Assembly: GCA_003427395.1 (NCBI GenBank)
Contig: BFEA01000503.1
Coordinates: forward strand, 947,273 to 974,609
Direction: 5' to 3'
Origin: Chara braunii
Lineage: Eukaryota; Streptophyta; Charophyceae; Charales; Characeae
Length of the DNA stretch: 27,337 nt
Shown here: piece by piece, positions 1 to 10,264 of the stretch
Layout of the letters: every line of letters starts with the position of its first letter
Numbering within the stretch: the first letter of the stretch is position 1
Position numbers and translations under genes: made by a program
The notes under the pieces: generated by a model
Database searches by the model: none
The model's input: only the letters and a program-made list of their open reading frames with translations
What the model was told of the DNA's origin: nothing

Positions 1-760
1 CGAGCGCACACACCACGTTCTTGCGCTCCCTCGCCGCTCAGACACCCGCTCACCCTCTCGCTCCCAAGCACACACACGGCAAGCCCAGAGGAAACGCACC
101 ACCACAAGGAACCGACCTCCGATAAATTAACTCCGACCCTTTCTGCAGGCCCGTGATAAAACTCCGTGGTTCCGCAGCCTGCTGGCACATACACGACGCT
201 GGAACCATACGTTCACGCGATTCGTGCGCGATACGCAGCCCGAGCGCGGGAAAGTGAAGGAGGGAGGGTCTATTGGCGCGTTTTCGGCATCCAACCTTCG
301 AGCTTCGCGGCAGTTGTAGGCTCTCAACGCCTACATCAGTGCATCAGTGCGCGTAGGAACAGGAAGCACGGCCGACCGAGCACAATCCGACCACAAAGCA
401 AACCGCCACAGTCGTGCGCGCGGTGGAAAGATCAATCCCATTTTTAAATCGGCAGGAAACGCAAAAACCGCCAAGAACAGGGATGCGGGATTGAATCGGC
501 CCTTGGAGCGTCACTGTGGACGGCTCACACTCTTCCCGTGTTCAGAGTCGCCGCTTATCCTGGTTGAATTTTGTCGTGTAGTGGGACTTTTTGGAGGGGT
601 TTAGAGGGGCAGGGGACGCAGCAGGAAAGGGTGCAGTCGTTCCTACCTAGGCCACTAACCAGTAATTGGCCCAAACATAGGCCGCAAGCGGTTGTGTATA
701 GGTGCTGCAACTTCCCAGCTTCAGAGGGGGGGGGGGGGCGCAAGTTTGACGCAGTTCAGT
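1..760. other. Unassigned sequence, no gene seen
   Basis: GC-rich sequence with overlapping short open frames on both strands, none with recognisable domains or preferred codon use. It contains a run of 13 G at 726-738. No repeat partner was noticed elsewhere in the window. I see nothing here that can be annotated. Confidence 0.5.
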
Positions 761-1318
761 GAAGTTTGGCGTGCAGGGCACTTTTAGCCTTGTACAAAAG
801 TGCCTCGGAAGTAGCGGACGGCTGTGGTGGTCGGCGAAGCTCAAATTTTCCTTGGGTTTGGCAAAGTTTGATGAACTTTTAGCCTACAAAAGGGGGCATA
901 CTCACACTAGGCCCTCAAAATAGCAAAATCGCAAAATGAGTGGCCAGATTGAGTCCTTGTAAAGGAATGACTGCATCTGGCCGCTCATTTTGCAATTTTG
1001 AGGGCCTAGTGTGCCTCAGAAGTAGCGAATTGGCGGTGGTTGGCAAAAATTTGACATGGCTCAAACTTTCCTTTTTAGGACGGTGGAAGAAATTGGGAAA
1101 AGTTATGAATCCACCCGTGGCAAAACCTTTGTACCTATTTGCCCCCAAACGGGGCAAAACGTGTGGGACGCCCTGAAACAACTATTCAAGTCATTTTTGC
1201 ACCTTGGTTGGGCCGTTAGCACCTATTGTGCAAAAATGGCGAGAAAGTGTTTTATTGGTCCTTCACGGGTGCAAAATACTACGAAAAGTTATTTAGGAGT
1301 CTCTCGCAGTTTCTACCC
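761..1318 (+). repeat. Dispersed repeat R, copy 1 (with insertion)
   Basis: Direct copy of the sequence at 3152-3630. Both share a hairpin with arms GCACTTTT/AAAAGTGC (778-803 here), the phrase CCTCGGAAGTAGCGGA, and a long near-identical stretch from about 1136 to 1308. Internally it is a partial tandem: a unit of roughly 95-115 bp starting with ACTTTTAGCC is present twice. It differs from copy 2 by a ~119-bp foldback inserted at 893-1011. The open frame 1056-1463 runs through it but has no recognised domain. Probably a transposable-element fragment of unknown family. Confidence 0.85.
893..1011. mobile_element. Foldback / MITE-like insertion in repeat R
   Basis: The segment is almost wholly an inverted repeat. 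CACACTAGGCCCTCAAAAT at 903-921 is complementary to 995-1013, GCAAAATGAG at 931-940 to 984-993, and GGCCAGAT at 942-949 to 975-982, leaving a loop of about 25 nt. The left arm has an extra 9 nt that look like a local duplication of GCAAAAT. The related repeat copy near 3297 lacks the segment and gives an empty site. No clean target-site duplication can be read, so the exact ends are uncertain by a few bases. The CACTAG tip recalls CACTA elements, but the flanks do not support that class. Confidence 0.75.
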
Positions 1319-1641
1319 ACAACACTCAGCAGATCGGCAGATCGAAGATTGTATATTTTTCCTTTGTCATTGCCCCAAGTCCCGCCTACCAGAGGCTACG
1401 CCCCACTACCAAAGAGAGTTGGATTGGTATAGACGTGTACGTTGGAAAGATACAGAACATTAAGATTCGACTGCTTTTCTGCATCTCTGTTCAAAACACG
1501 TCCACTCCTCTTTGCTACTGGGACCTTGTTCCGGGGAGTCTTTGCTTGAGCAGTTGTTTAATAAACTGAACAAGGGTTGACTTCAGTACAACCACAAAAA
1601 CAGTTTTTTTCTTTATGTTCTTTTCCCTTTTTTTTACAAAA

Positions 1642-1643
<2 letters not shown>
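1319..1643. other. Unassigned, no gene seen
   Basis: Mixed-composition sequence after repeat R copy 1, becoming pyrimidine-rich towards the CT microsatellite. No domain, RNA gene or repeat partner recognised. Confidence 0.5.

Positions 1644-1708
<65 letters not shown>
1644..1708. repeat. (CT)n microsatellite
   Basis: Uninterrupted CT dinucleotide run of about 32 units. The Ser-Leu open frame across it is an artefact of the repeat. Confidence 0.98.
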
Positions 1709-1710
<2 letters not shown>

Positions 1711-1851
1711 CCTCACTTGGTCAATCTGTGTCTCTTCTGTTCAACGATTAGTATCGGTTATGGCCAGCTTCGTCACTTGACAATCTAATTTTTTTCGGTC
1801 AAACTCTTATTATCTCTCTCCTTCCCTCTCAAATGCACATGACACTAATCT

Positions 1852-1853
<2 letters not shown>

Positions 1854-1940
<87 letters not shown>
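1854..1940. repeat. (CT)n microsatellite
   Basis: Uninterrupted CT run of about 43 units, the longest dinucleotide tract in the window, 145 bp downstream of the first. Confidence 0.98.
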
Positions 1941-1941
<1 letters not shown>

Positions 1942-3151
1942 GCGTCACGATAGGCAACAGTTCAAGCCTGTTATCATTCCAATGAAAATAACGCCTTGTG
2001 AAATGCTATGCTCAATCGCGCAGGCGAGCAGTCCCATACTCTGTCAAATTTTGCTCACTTGCGTAATCGATCACATGTTGAATCAGTCATCTGTCTAAGC
2101 ACAACGCAAACTCGCCATGCCTGTATCTGACATCCAAGCTACCTCATATACGTTCATGTATCCAACCTAAGAAAAGGTTTATATGCATTCAAGTTCGTAA
2201 TCAGTCATTGATTGATGTAGATCAAATGAATGGACTTCGCACGCGCACAAACATGCTCAATGAAACCAAATGAACAGAGTCTAGGTCAATGCCAGGAAAA
2301 GTCATAAGTTCAAATCCAGGTCAAGTCCAAGTCTACCCCATGTCTAGGTTGAATCTACACACGTGCTCAATTAAATATACAATTAACTGCTCATTCAAAG
2401 CTTCGGCTTCAATGGTCAGTCATCTCAGTCGACCAATCATAACCATCAAATCACTGCAACATGTCTCTCTTTTATTCGATGATTACTTTGGGTTATTCAG
2501 AATGAAAGCAGCTAGGGACAAACAATCTTTATTGTTTGCACGTTCAGTTCCCCTGAAATATTCGCTCAATTATAAAGAAAACAAAGAAAAGATGAATGAA
2601 ACAAATGCACTGTCCTCCAAAATAAAAACAAAGGCAAAAAAAAAGGAAAAAAATATATTACCTAATGCGTTTCGATATGGATGTGCCGAGTCAGCAATAA
2701 GGTTGTGAACATTCACCGACAACATACTTTCAATGTCTTTTTTTTTTTCCTTACAGCCCTGCCAACAAGGTACAACGCACTAACACTAGTACTTACTACT
2801 TTCCAATATGTTTTTGACCGTTGTCAGGGGCAATTCGTTTTTTTTTTTTCTTTTTCTCCTTTTGTTGCTTTCCTCCTATTTCAGGAATGCCCTCACTTTA
2901 CGTCCCAATCTATCTCCTTTTTCATTGTTTTTTTTTCCCTTCAGCCCATCAATTCCATGCATGGTTAAGTCCAGGCCTGAAACGAGATTGTTAAAACAAA
3001 ATTGTTGAATCGTCCAAATGACCGAACAAATTGTCTGAATACACGAACAAGACCCACAGGACAAACACTTCACTGCCTTCACACCTCTGTTTCCGCGACA
3101 TGGTCCTCCCTACCTCCGGTTTGCCCCTCCGTGCCATGCGCGGTACACAAT
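1941..3151. other. AT-rich unassigned sequence, no gene seen
   Basis: No coding domain is visible in any frame. The part at 2735-2945 is rich in T runs of 8-10 nt interspersed with CT, which creates Phe-rich open frames with no meaning. No repeat partner seen in the window. Confidence 0.5.
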
Positions 3152-3630
3152 GAAGTTTGTCGTGCATGACACTTTTAGCCTTGTACAAAAGTGCCTCAGA
3201 AGTAGCGGACCGGTGATGGTTAGCGAAAATTTGAAATCGGACAGCGCTCAAATTTTCCTTGGGTTTGACGAAGTTAAATGAACTTTTAGCCTACAAAAGT
3301 GTCTCGGAAGTAACGAATTGGCGGTGGTTGGCAAAAATTTGAGATCTGACAACGCTTAAACTTTCCTTTTTAGGACGGGGGAAGAAATTGAGAAAAGTTA
3401 TGAATCCACCCCGTGGCAAAACCTTCTTACCCACTTGCCCCCAAACGGGGCAAAACGTGTGGGACGCCCCGAAATGACTTTTCAAGTCATTTTGCACCTT
3501 GGTTGGGCTGTTAACACCTACTGTGCAAAAATGGCGAGAAAGTGTTTTGTTGGCCCATCATGGGTGCAAAATACTACGAAAAGTTATTTAGGAGTCTCTC
3601 GCATTTTTTACCCCGTTTGGGGGCAAATGC
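3152..3630 (+). repeat. Dispersed repeat R, copy 2 (uninterrupted)
   Basis: Direct copy of 761-1318 without the foldback insertion. Two tandem sub-units begin with ACTTTTAGCC at about 3171 and 3283. The last third contains a 16-bp perfect inverted repeat: TTGCCCCCAAACGGGG at 3435-3450 is complementary to 3611-3626. Inside it lies a small palindrome (AAATGACTTTTCAAGTCATTT without its middle) near 3472-3492. In copy 1 only the left arm of the 16-bp repeat is kept, so this copy is the more complete one. Confidence 0.85.
3435..3626. repeat. 192-bp segment bounded by 16-bp inverted repeats
   Basis: Arms TTGCCCCCAAACGGGG (3435-3450) and its exact complement (3611-3626) enclose 160 bp. This may be a terminal inverted-repeat element nested in repeat R, or a structural part of R. 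No target-site duplication is apparent, so its nature is open. Confidence 0.5.
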
Positions 3631-4419
3631 ATACAAAGTTTCGTCGTAGGGAGAATTTATAACCTCCTGAAGAAATTTGCAATGTCTCGCGAGACAAGAC
3701 GAGGCAACATGGGACTACTGGATCAAGCAAATCAATCGCAAGTTTCTGAATGTTTCCACGAACAGAAAAATATTTTCATAAATACTTACACATTCAAGTG
3801 TCAGTGGAGCTTCAACCTGCATCCTAGAGGGGGTATTCGTCCTCGGCTTCACCTCTTTGGCCCAGGTTCTTTGCAGCTTCTGCAAAGCTCGCTAACAAGT
3901 TCCATAACTTTGTTTTCCTTCTCCTTCTAATTCCTCGAACCTGCTTTTCCGTGTTTACTGACTCATTAGTCATACCTGTCTGTAAAGATAACATCGTTAT
4001 CGATACGTGTCATGTTGTTGTAACTCTGCATTATTATGGTCTTGTCCTGCTCGACGATTGCAGACCATCTCATTAGTACTCTTCAAAGCGACTCTCACAA
4101 GATCCTTGTCCATATGGTTGTTCGAACGTAAGAGATTGGCGCCTTGTGCTTGCAAGCTGGTGGAACGATCCAATAAAGTCTTATGGCGCCGATACTGAAC
4201 CTTTAACATCGGTCTTAAGGATGTCACTCTGCAGTGTATTCCTGTCTTGGATAACGTTAAAAACAAGTTCACACAACTTTTGCGATATCGCCAAATGTTG
4301 TTATCGTTGCCCGTTAAGGCAGCCACTAAAGTTCCTACCATGTACGATATGTCAATCATCGTCGAGTGTATGACAATCAATGGGTAGCAAGTGGGCGTGC
4401 TGTTTGGCGATGATTTGTC
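3631..4419. other. Unassigned sequence, no convincing gene
   Basis: A 160-codon open frame runs on the minus strand (3997-4479) but begins at GTG and its product matches no family I recognise. Its first residues belong to block B. No other support for coding. Confidence 0.4.
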
Positions 4420-4980
4420 TGCTACAGTCGCGGTGTCGAGCGCATCGCTCCCGCAAAGGGACCCTTCCAGCCGCGTCACGCAAAATTTTGCAGGATTTAT
4501 TCACAAGGGAGTTTTCTTCGCTTCGGCCGAGTGTGTCAGTCGCACCTCTCATGAACCCTTATGATAGAATAGGGGTCACGCGAGGCACAACTTACCTCTC
4601 CCTCAAGTCACCACCCTTGGACAGGCATATCCCCATCGAGCTACCGAACCACATGCAAAAGCTTCTCGAGTGCAATCGCATAGGTGGCCCAGTCGAGGGT
4701 GTTTCTTGTACGTTGTAGCATCGGTGGTACGTGCGGTCAAATGCCTTAATCGGACTTGTACATGAACCGACGTTTTGGGGGCTGATCTCCCAAGCGTCAC
4801 TCTGCGCCGGTCAGCTAGGACGGCCCAACAGACCACACGATACATTGTACAAAAATAAAACAAAACCTCATACACAAATCGCGCCTAGTCTCTTTTTCAT
4901 ATCTGACCCATAACTTTTAGGCAAAAAAAAAAGAAGTGAGGGTCACACATGAAAACTGCGAATAAATATCGCGGCGTCGT
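4420..4980 (-). repeat. Repeat block B, copy A (reversed)
   Basis: The reverse complement matches 14570-15310 and, over its central part, 25650-26110. Shared words on the minus strand include GAAAAAGAGACTAGGCG near the 5' end, CTCGACTGGGCCACCT, GGTAGCTCGATGGGGATA, GACTGACACACTCGGCCG and GTGACGCGGCTGGAAGGGT. The three copies differ by many substitutions and small indels, so they are old. No transposase, tRNA-type promoter or rRNA homology was recognised within it. Family unknown. Confidence 0.85.
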
Positions 4981-4982
4981 AG

Positions 4983-5170
4983 CAAACACCCTTACAATGG
5001 TGTTTGTCTTTATTTTTAAAGGTCGCACTCGGTGCATCCTCGATAATAAAAGCGCACTAGTGAGACTTACCCCGTGGGGGCGCTCACCTCGACAACCTTG
5101 CCCATGACGAGAGTCCGAGCCAAGTACGATCGAGATCGAGAGTGTGTGGGTCGGGGCATGCATTAGTGCA
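4983..5170 (+). repeat. Repeat block E, copy at left locus (diverged)
   Basis: Begins with a hairpin, CAAACACC/GGTGTTTG at 4983-5006, equivalent to those starting E at 25382-25407 and at 14159-14187 (minus). The phrase GAGAGTGTGTGGG near 5138 recurs in both other copies. The middle is poorly conserved, so the call leans on order and on these landmarks. Confidence 0.5.
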
Positions 5171-5640
5171 TAGCACGGTATGATGACCGTTAGTCGTCAA
5201 CAATACTAGGTTGTCGAATGAAGGTCTCGTGCAGAGACGCAAGCAAGGAATGAGATTGACCGTTAGTCGCGCGCACGAAGCGGGGTCCGTGGGGCGAGAA
5301 TAAAAACGAACAGGCTAACCCGTAGCCGGTACGGGCTACGCCCGAAGAAGGACGACGGAAGACACCAAAGTCGTAAGAGTCTGGTTTTCCTCTTCTGTAG
5401 TTCCTTTTTTTTTACTTTTTTTTTTTTTTTTGAAGTGTTTAGCTTTACTTCACGGATCGGCTCGACCTTCTGGCAGGGCTTATCGCGAAGGAGATAGAGA
5501 TTTTACTTTGCATGCGTGCAGGAAGATTGTGTTTGACGACGCGTTGAAAGGCGCAACTTTCCGGACCTAGCATGGGGAAAGTCGGGAGTTCCCGTGATGC
5601 ATGTGGTGTGTCTGACGGGCAGGGTACTAGACGACTACGA
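5171..5640. other. Unassigned sequence with T tracts
   Basis: Contains T runs at 5405-5413 and 5416-5431 and a small palindrome GTAGCCGGTACGGGCTAC near 5323. No gene or partner recognised. Confidence 0.5.
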
Positions 5641-6115
5641 ACCTAGGCATGAACGACATTATCTGGCGGTTGGGAGACTGGCCGGTAGGCCAAGGTGAAG
5701 AAGGCCTGGTTTGTGCTGGTAAGCTTAATCACAATCCCAAGACTGTTTATATGGAGGTTTGTGCCTACTTAGTTCAGCCTTAGGCTTAGTTCTATTGGTT
5801 ACGATACTAGACTTTCAAGCGATAGGTTTGGGGATCGAGGGGAATAAGCGATTATGGACCAAAGGAGCTGAGGGGTCGAGTGTTTTGAGGGACTATCCTC
5901 CTTGGTTTTGCCGGACGAGCCTGGGTCTGGGTCCTACTAACAAAACCAAGAGGGTGTTGGTGGGTCCCTATCCTCTTCAGTTCTATTATTTTTATTGATT
6001 TATTTTCATCTTTGATCGAGCGCGATACCGACGTCAGGACCGATGATGAAAACGACGGGCCTACCCCAGTTAGTACGTCCGTGGACTGATGAATTACGGA
6101 CGTCAGTTTCAAGTT
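5641..6115 (+). repeat. Repeat block F, copy 1
   Basis: Diverged direct copy of 15600-16330 and inverted copy of 13640-13860. Landmarks: GGTTACGATACTAGA (near 5797 and 15790), a GAGGG...GGTTTTGC segment near 5885-5912, an AT-rich stretch near 5985, then a GC-richer end ending in GTACGTCCGTGGACTG. Copy 2 carries a MITE exactly where this copy has only the AT-rich stretch, so this copy shows the empty site. No coding capacity seen. Confidence 0.75.
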
Positions 6116-6136
6116 GTATTATAACACGACTAGTTG

Positions 6137-6890
6137 ACGTAGAGATACACGTGAGGGACCGACAACGAAGAAGTACAGCAAGGGGAGGATGAAAAAAGTT
6201 TTGGAAATGGAGTTAAAGAGTGCTTCAAGTTGGAATTGTTGAGCGAGGAGCGTATAGAGGGAAGTTCTGTATCCCCATCTGGACGGAGGTGGACGGTAAC
6301 TGAGTCACCGCCCTCCTTGATGGACATGGGTTGCCTGCCAACATGGGCTGTAGTGACCAGCATTGCAGTAGGGAACGATCGAAATCCCCACGGGTGGCCG
6401 TCACTACAGTCGAGAACCTTGAGCACACGCCTCTTTTGGCACGCCCGTTCGGGTTCCTGCGTGTTCGGGATGCTGACAAAATTCCTCTATCCTACACACC
6501 TTGGTGCTCGAACCAAGGGGGTCAACGTGCGTAAGAGCTTGTGGGTGCATAGCCCACGATGTGGGAGAAACCTGAGTGGCGGGGGCACTATGCGAGTGCG
6601 CCATCCGCCAACCACGATCTGCGGTGAGAGGATTTGAGTGTGAGCATGCCCATTGGGGCCCGAAAGATCGTGAGCTACGCTGGAAGGGCGCAACTAGAGG
6701 AAACCCTAGTGGGGGCACGAAGCAGAAATGACCTGCAGATCGTCCATCGGGCGAGGGTAATGGGGTAAAAGACCAAATGAGTCGCCTACCGGTAGTACCT
6801 GGGCAAATCTTGGGTATAGGGGCGATAGACTAATCGAACCATCTAGTAGCTGGCTCCCATCTCTCACCTCGTAGAGTGAACCAGGCGCAA
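6137..6890 (+). pseudogene. Diverged 25S rRNA segment (rRNA pseudogene)
   Basis: Roughly the first kilobase of cytoplasmic 25S/28S rRNA, minus its 5' end, can be followed in order. Landmarks are AGTTAAAGAGTGCTTCAAG near 6212, GAGTGTGAGCATGCCCAT near 6634, CCGAAAGATCGTGAGC near 6660, AGAGGAAACCCTAGTGGG near 6696 and GGGTATAGGGGCGATAGACT near 6813, followed by AATCGAACCATCTAGTAGC. These correspond to some of the most conserved words in eukaryotic large-subunit rRNA. Many substitutions in otherwise invariant positions show it is not functional. It follows blocks B, E and F in the same order as in the inverted copy at 12.5-15.3 kb. Confidence 0.9.
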
Positions 6891-8585
6891 GTGACGACCG
6901 GATTCGGCCACAATGGGCGGCTTACATGGGGCGGAGGAGATGTTAGAAGGGGGCTAGTCCAACAATGGGGCGTGAATCGTTGCTAACTCAAAGTCGAGTT
7001 GTTGTTGGACTAGTAGGTGGTGATGAGTTGCGCTAAGTGAGAGGGTGGCCACTAAACGAAGAGGAGGGAGAACAAGGAGACGAACGGGAAAATGACGAAG
7101 GTGGAGCAGAAAACGGGTATGGTGGAGGGAGAAATTCATAACCTACTCTATTCTTAACGGAATTGGGGAGGGATAAAGTAGAAGTAGGGGTTTTCGGGGT
7201 GGGCAACCTCGAATCCGTGGCTAGATCAGGAGACGAGTTTGTGGGATAAGAATTAGAAGAGAAAGTGCATGAACGGAGATGTCGAAGAGAAAGATATGGC
7301 AGAGTGGGTGAAAAGGAATGAATCTTACCCATTCCCTAACAAAAACGGTCAAGGAAGGAAGCAAAATGAGGGTTTTTGGGCGCTTCGAGATTAGTGGCGG
7401 TGTCAATTTTTGAATTGGAATATTAGTTTTTGCGGTATGAGAAAAAAAGGTGCGCGAGGGAGTCAAGGAGGGACAAGAAAATGAGGAGAACGAGAGTGGA
7501 GATTGTGTAGCTCGCTCGCCTCTCAACGAGAATGAACGGGGGAGGAGTGAGACGGGGATTTTGTATACCCCAAATCGATTAGCCACAATGGATTTTGCAT
7601 TAAGGCAACGATTCGGTTGATACAAGTTGCAGAGACTGCGCAGCGCAAGTGTGGAAGCAAGCATGAAAACAGTGCGTAGCGAATGCTTAGTCACTCGATC
7701 CTTAGTGGACCCGGTAGAGTGATCGGAGGTATCGGGTTGGTTATAGAAGTGAGATAAGGAATAGGGAGAGGGAAGTAAGATGAAAGACACTAAAAGGATT
7801 TAGAGAGGGGAAGAGTCATACATACCTCGCCACGACGCTCGATGCAAGTACCTTTTCCTGGATTGGAACCAGCTAATGCACCGTACCACGGGGTGCGGTC
7901 AGATGCAGACGGTGAAATACGTGGTAAAAAAGGAAGATAAAAGAAGTGTCAGGAAAAAGAATTGCAAAAGAAAGAAAGTTGCAAGGAAGGGAGAATCGCA
8001 TGAACCAGGTTAAGAACATGGTCAATTGCATTCAATAAAAAAAAAAAAAAATGTCAGTAATGAAGTGGGGGGAGAACTCAGTGCGAGGAGCAAAGAGTTC
8101 GATAGGAAGAAATATATTGTCAAAAAGAGTAAAAAGAGGGGCTAAAGGTGCAGGAGAGGAAAATCAATAGTAAGGAAACGGACGGCGACAGATTGCACGT
8201 CTTGAAGAGACTTTGCTAGCGAATCTTTTTCTCATGTTGTGCAGGGCTAAAACCTTTTCGGTTGAGTAACGAGAATGGATTGGAGTTGAGTCGTAGACCG
8301 ACGAATCGGCAACCGACTTGTTATCAGTGATAACAGTAGGTGATCCTTGGTGAATTAAGTTGAGACTAGTCGAAATCTTGAATCGAATCGATCAAGAGGA
8401 CCTGTAACACAAGACAAGTCAATTACCAAACTAAGTTCATACGTGTATGAAAAATAAATCCTCATAACACGTTCTCACTCAAGACTTTCCTGATAACCAA
8501 GCCTAAGTCTACCTCTAAGTCATGACCCAATGAAAGGTAGACCTATGACAGAATACAAAGTGGATTACGAGAATCGCCACCTGTT
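6891..8585. other. Purine-rich unassigned sequence, no gene seen
   Basis: The plus strand is strongly purine-rich over 7030-7560. A minus-strand open frame of 189 codons (7221-7790) begins at GTG, is Ser/Leu/Pro-rich as expected for the complement of purine-rich DNA, and matches nothing I recognise. An A run lies at 8037-8051. Similarity to 25S rRNA stops at about 6890. Confidence 0.5.
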
Positions 8586-9180
8586 AAAATATAATTTATC
8601 TCCTTTAAACTAAGAAAATTTCGGCAGTGTTTTCCATAGGAAAAATATCTTTTCAGAATTTATACTAAGCCCAAATATGAAAAACTAAAATGACATTCAA
8701 CTCTAAAAAAACCAAATTTTGTTCAACTCCCTGAATTAGTAAAAATTTGGGCAGCATCTCCTTCAGAAAGGTAAATTTTTCAGATTTATACTAAGTCAGA
8801 TATAAACTCAAACATAAGACTTCAGTTCTATCAAAACAAAATTTAACTACTCCTTAGATTTGTAGAAATTTCGGCAGCGCTTCCAGTAGGGAAAATAGCT
8901 TTCCAAAATTTATGCAGAGCTAAGTCTAAAAATCTAAAAATAACTTTTGACTTCCCAAAGTCTAATTTTGTTTAATTCCCTGAATTAACAAAATTTTGGG
9001 CAACACTCCTTTTAGAAAATGAGATTTTCCAGATTTTTACTAAGCCATATATAAAATTTAAACAAGCTGAACTGTGAAAAGCCAAAATCTGACTAACTCC
9101 TTGGTTTTGTAGAAATTATGGCAGCGCTTCCCATAGAGAAAGTAACTTACCAAGATTAATACAAAGCCAAGTATAACAAA
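8586..9180 (+). repeat. Tandem array, five ~125-bp monomers
   Basis: Monomers are marked by TTCGGCAG or TTGGGCAG-like words at 8620, 8747, 8870, 8996 and 9117, giving spacings of 127, 123, 126 and 121 bp. Copies 1, 3 and 5 resemble each other (GGCAGYG, TTCC) and copies 2 and 4 resemble each other (GGGCA, CTCCTT), so the true unit may be a ~250-bp dimer. Each word is followed by a short stem, for example TTTTCC-ATA-GGAAAA in copy 1. As inference, TTTCGGCAG-type tandem repeats occur in non-coding parts of some plant LTR retrotransposons, but no retrotransposon proteins are seen here. Confidence 0.85.
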
Positions 9181-9458
9181 TGATCCCAAAAAATGCGAGA
9201 ATTGATCTAAGTAAAAAAAAACTTAGCTCAGAAAATGCAAGAATTGAACTGACTCCTATGACTCTAGCACGTGGCGAGCAACTAAAGCAAATACCTGTCA
9301 AACTGAAACTCAAACTAAGTAGTGATCTCACTCAGCCTCATGCAAGGCCAAACCACATTGGCAAGTACTCTCACCAGTCCCCAAGTCAAATTCTCGTAGA
9401 TTAGTTGGTGAAACTTTCTGATGGTTTATCCTTTATACCCAACTTACATATGGCATGG

Positions 9459-10264
9459 TGCTAGACTATTCAACTTAGAAACAATGTCTAGCATGTCTTT
9501 AGAATATACACGAACATGTTGCATAACTACTATTATCTTCTTTGGTCATATGACTAGACCATTCAACTTAGAAACAATGTCTAGTCACCCTGAACTGTTT
9601 AGTATCAAAAATTAAATAATTTCGGACTTTGTTCTAAAAAAGAAATGAAAATATGGGCAGGGGATTGAGCCATTCAACTTAGAAACAATGCTCAACTTGC
9701 CCAGATTACTTCCAATTATATTATATGGCTTCCTTTCCCTTCTTAGTGATATGACTTAGCGTTGGACCATTTAATTTAGAAACAATGCCCAACTGTCAGT
9801 TCACTGTAAATATAAATAAGGTATTTTGTATTATACCCAGTTTAATACTAATGTGCGTGGCTTCAGGATAAACCATTCAGCTTAGAAACAATGTTTAGCC
9901 TTAGGCAAAAAATCCTCCGTTAGAAATAAAACAAGAGGCCGAACCATTCATCTTAGAAACAATGTTCAACATCATATCATCAAATCATTCAAAGCATCAA
10001 GTTGCATCCCTCAGTCCAACTTCAGTCAGAAACCTCAAAAGAAACAGATAGATCAAACCATTCACTTAAAAATAATGCTTGGTTCCAAAGATTAGCCAGA
10101 CAAACCCACATAAATAAACACAGCAACCAGGTCATTCAACTTAGAAACAATATCTGACCCTTTAGAAAACAGTCAAATAAACATAACCCTGAGTCATTCA
10201 GCTTAGAAACAATGCTCAGTCCTTGGTTGACCTTGAGTCATTTAGCTTAGAAACAATGCTCAGT
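9459..10264 (+). repeat. Array of ten hairpins with one conserved core
   Basis: The core CATTCAACTTAGAAACAATG, with one to a few changes, occurs ten times. Copies start near 9467, 9560, 9671, 9768, 9874, 9945, 10059, 10133, 10195 and 10239. Spacing falls from about 100 to about 45 bp. On each side lie arms that differ between copies but are complementary within a copy: TGCTAGAC/GTCTAGCA, TGACTAGAC/GTCTAGTCA, TTGAGC/GCTCAA, GTTGGAC/GCCCAAC, AGGATAAAC/GTTTAGCCT, GAAC/GTTC, ATCAAAC/GCTTGGT, CAGGT/ATCTG, CTGAGT/GCTCAG and TTGAGT/GCTCAG. Inside the core, ATT and AAT can pair around the 12-nt loop CAACTTAGAAAC. Spacer sequences are AT-rich and unrelated. Function unknown. Confidence 0.95.

Noticed and set aside
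905-1011. CACTAG...CTAGTG ends as a CACTA-type element
   Set aside because: The expected 3-bp target duplication is absent and the inverted repeat extends beyond the CACTA tips.
1577-1780. Ser-Leu repeat protein
   Set aside because: Direct translation of the CT microsatellite.
2305-2320. AAGTTCAAATCCAGGT as a B box of a tRNA or SINE
   Set aside because: No matching A box or cloverleaf upstream.
3997-4479. 160-codon minus-strand open frame
   Set aside because: No ATG at its start, crosses the edge of block B, and matches no family. The part outside B has no second copy to test for conservation.
7221-7790. 189-codon minus-strand open frame
   Set aside because: Begins at GTG, and its composition (Ser, Leu, Pro) is what the complement of purine-rich DNA gives. 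No domain or conserved copy seen.
9459-10264. CRISPR-like array
   Set aside because: Spacing is uneven, the repeats carry variable paired arms, and the context is eukaryotic, so a CRISPR reading does not fit.
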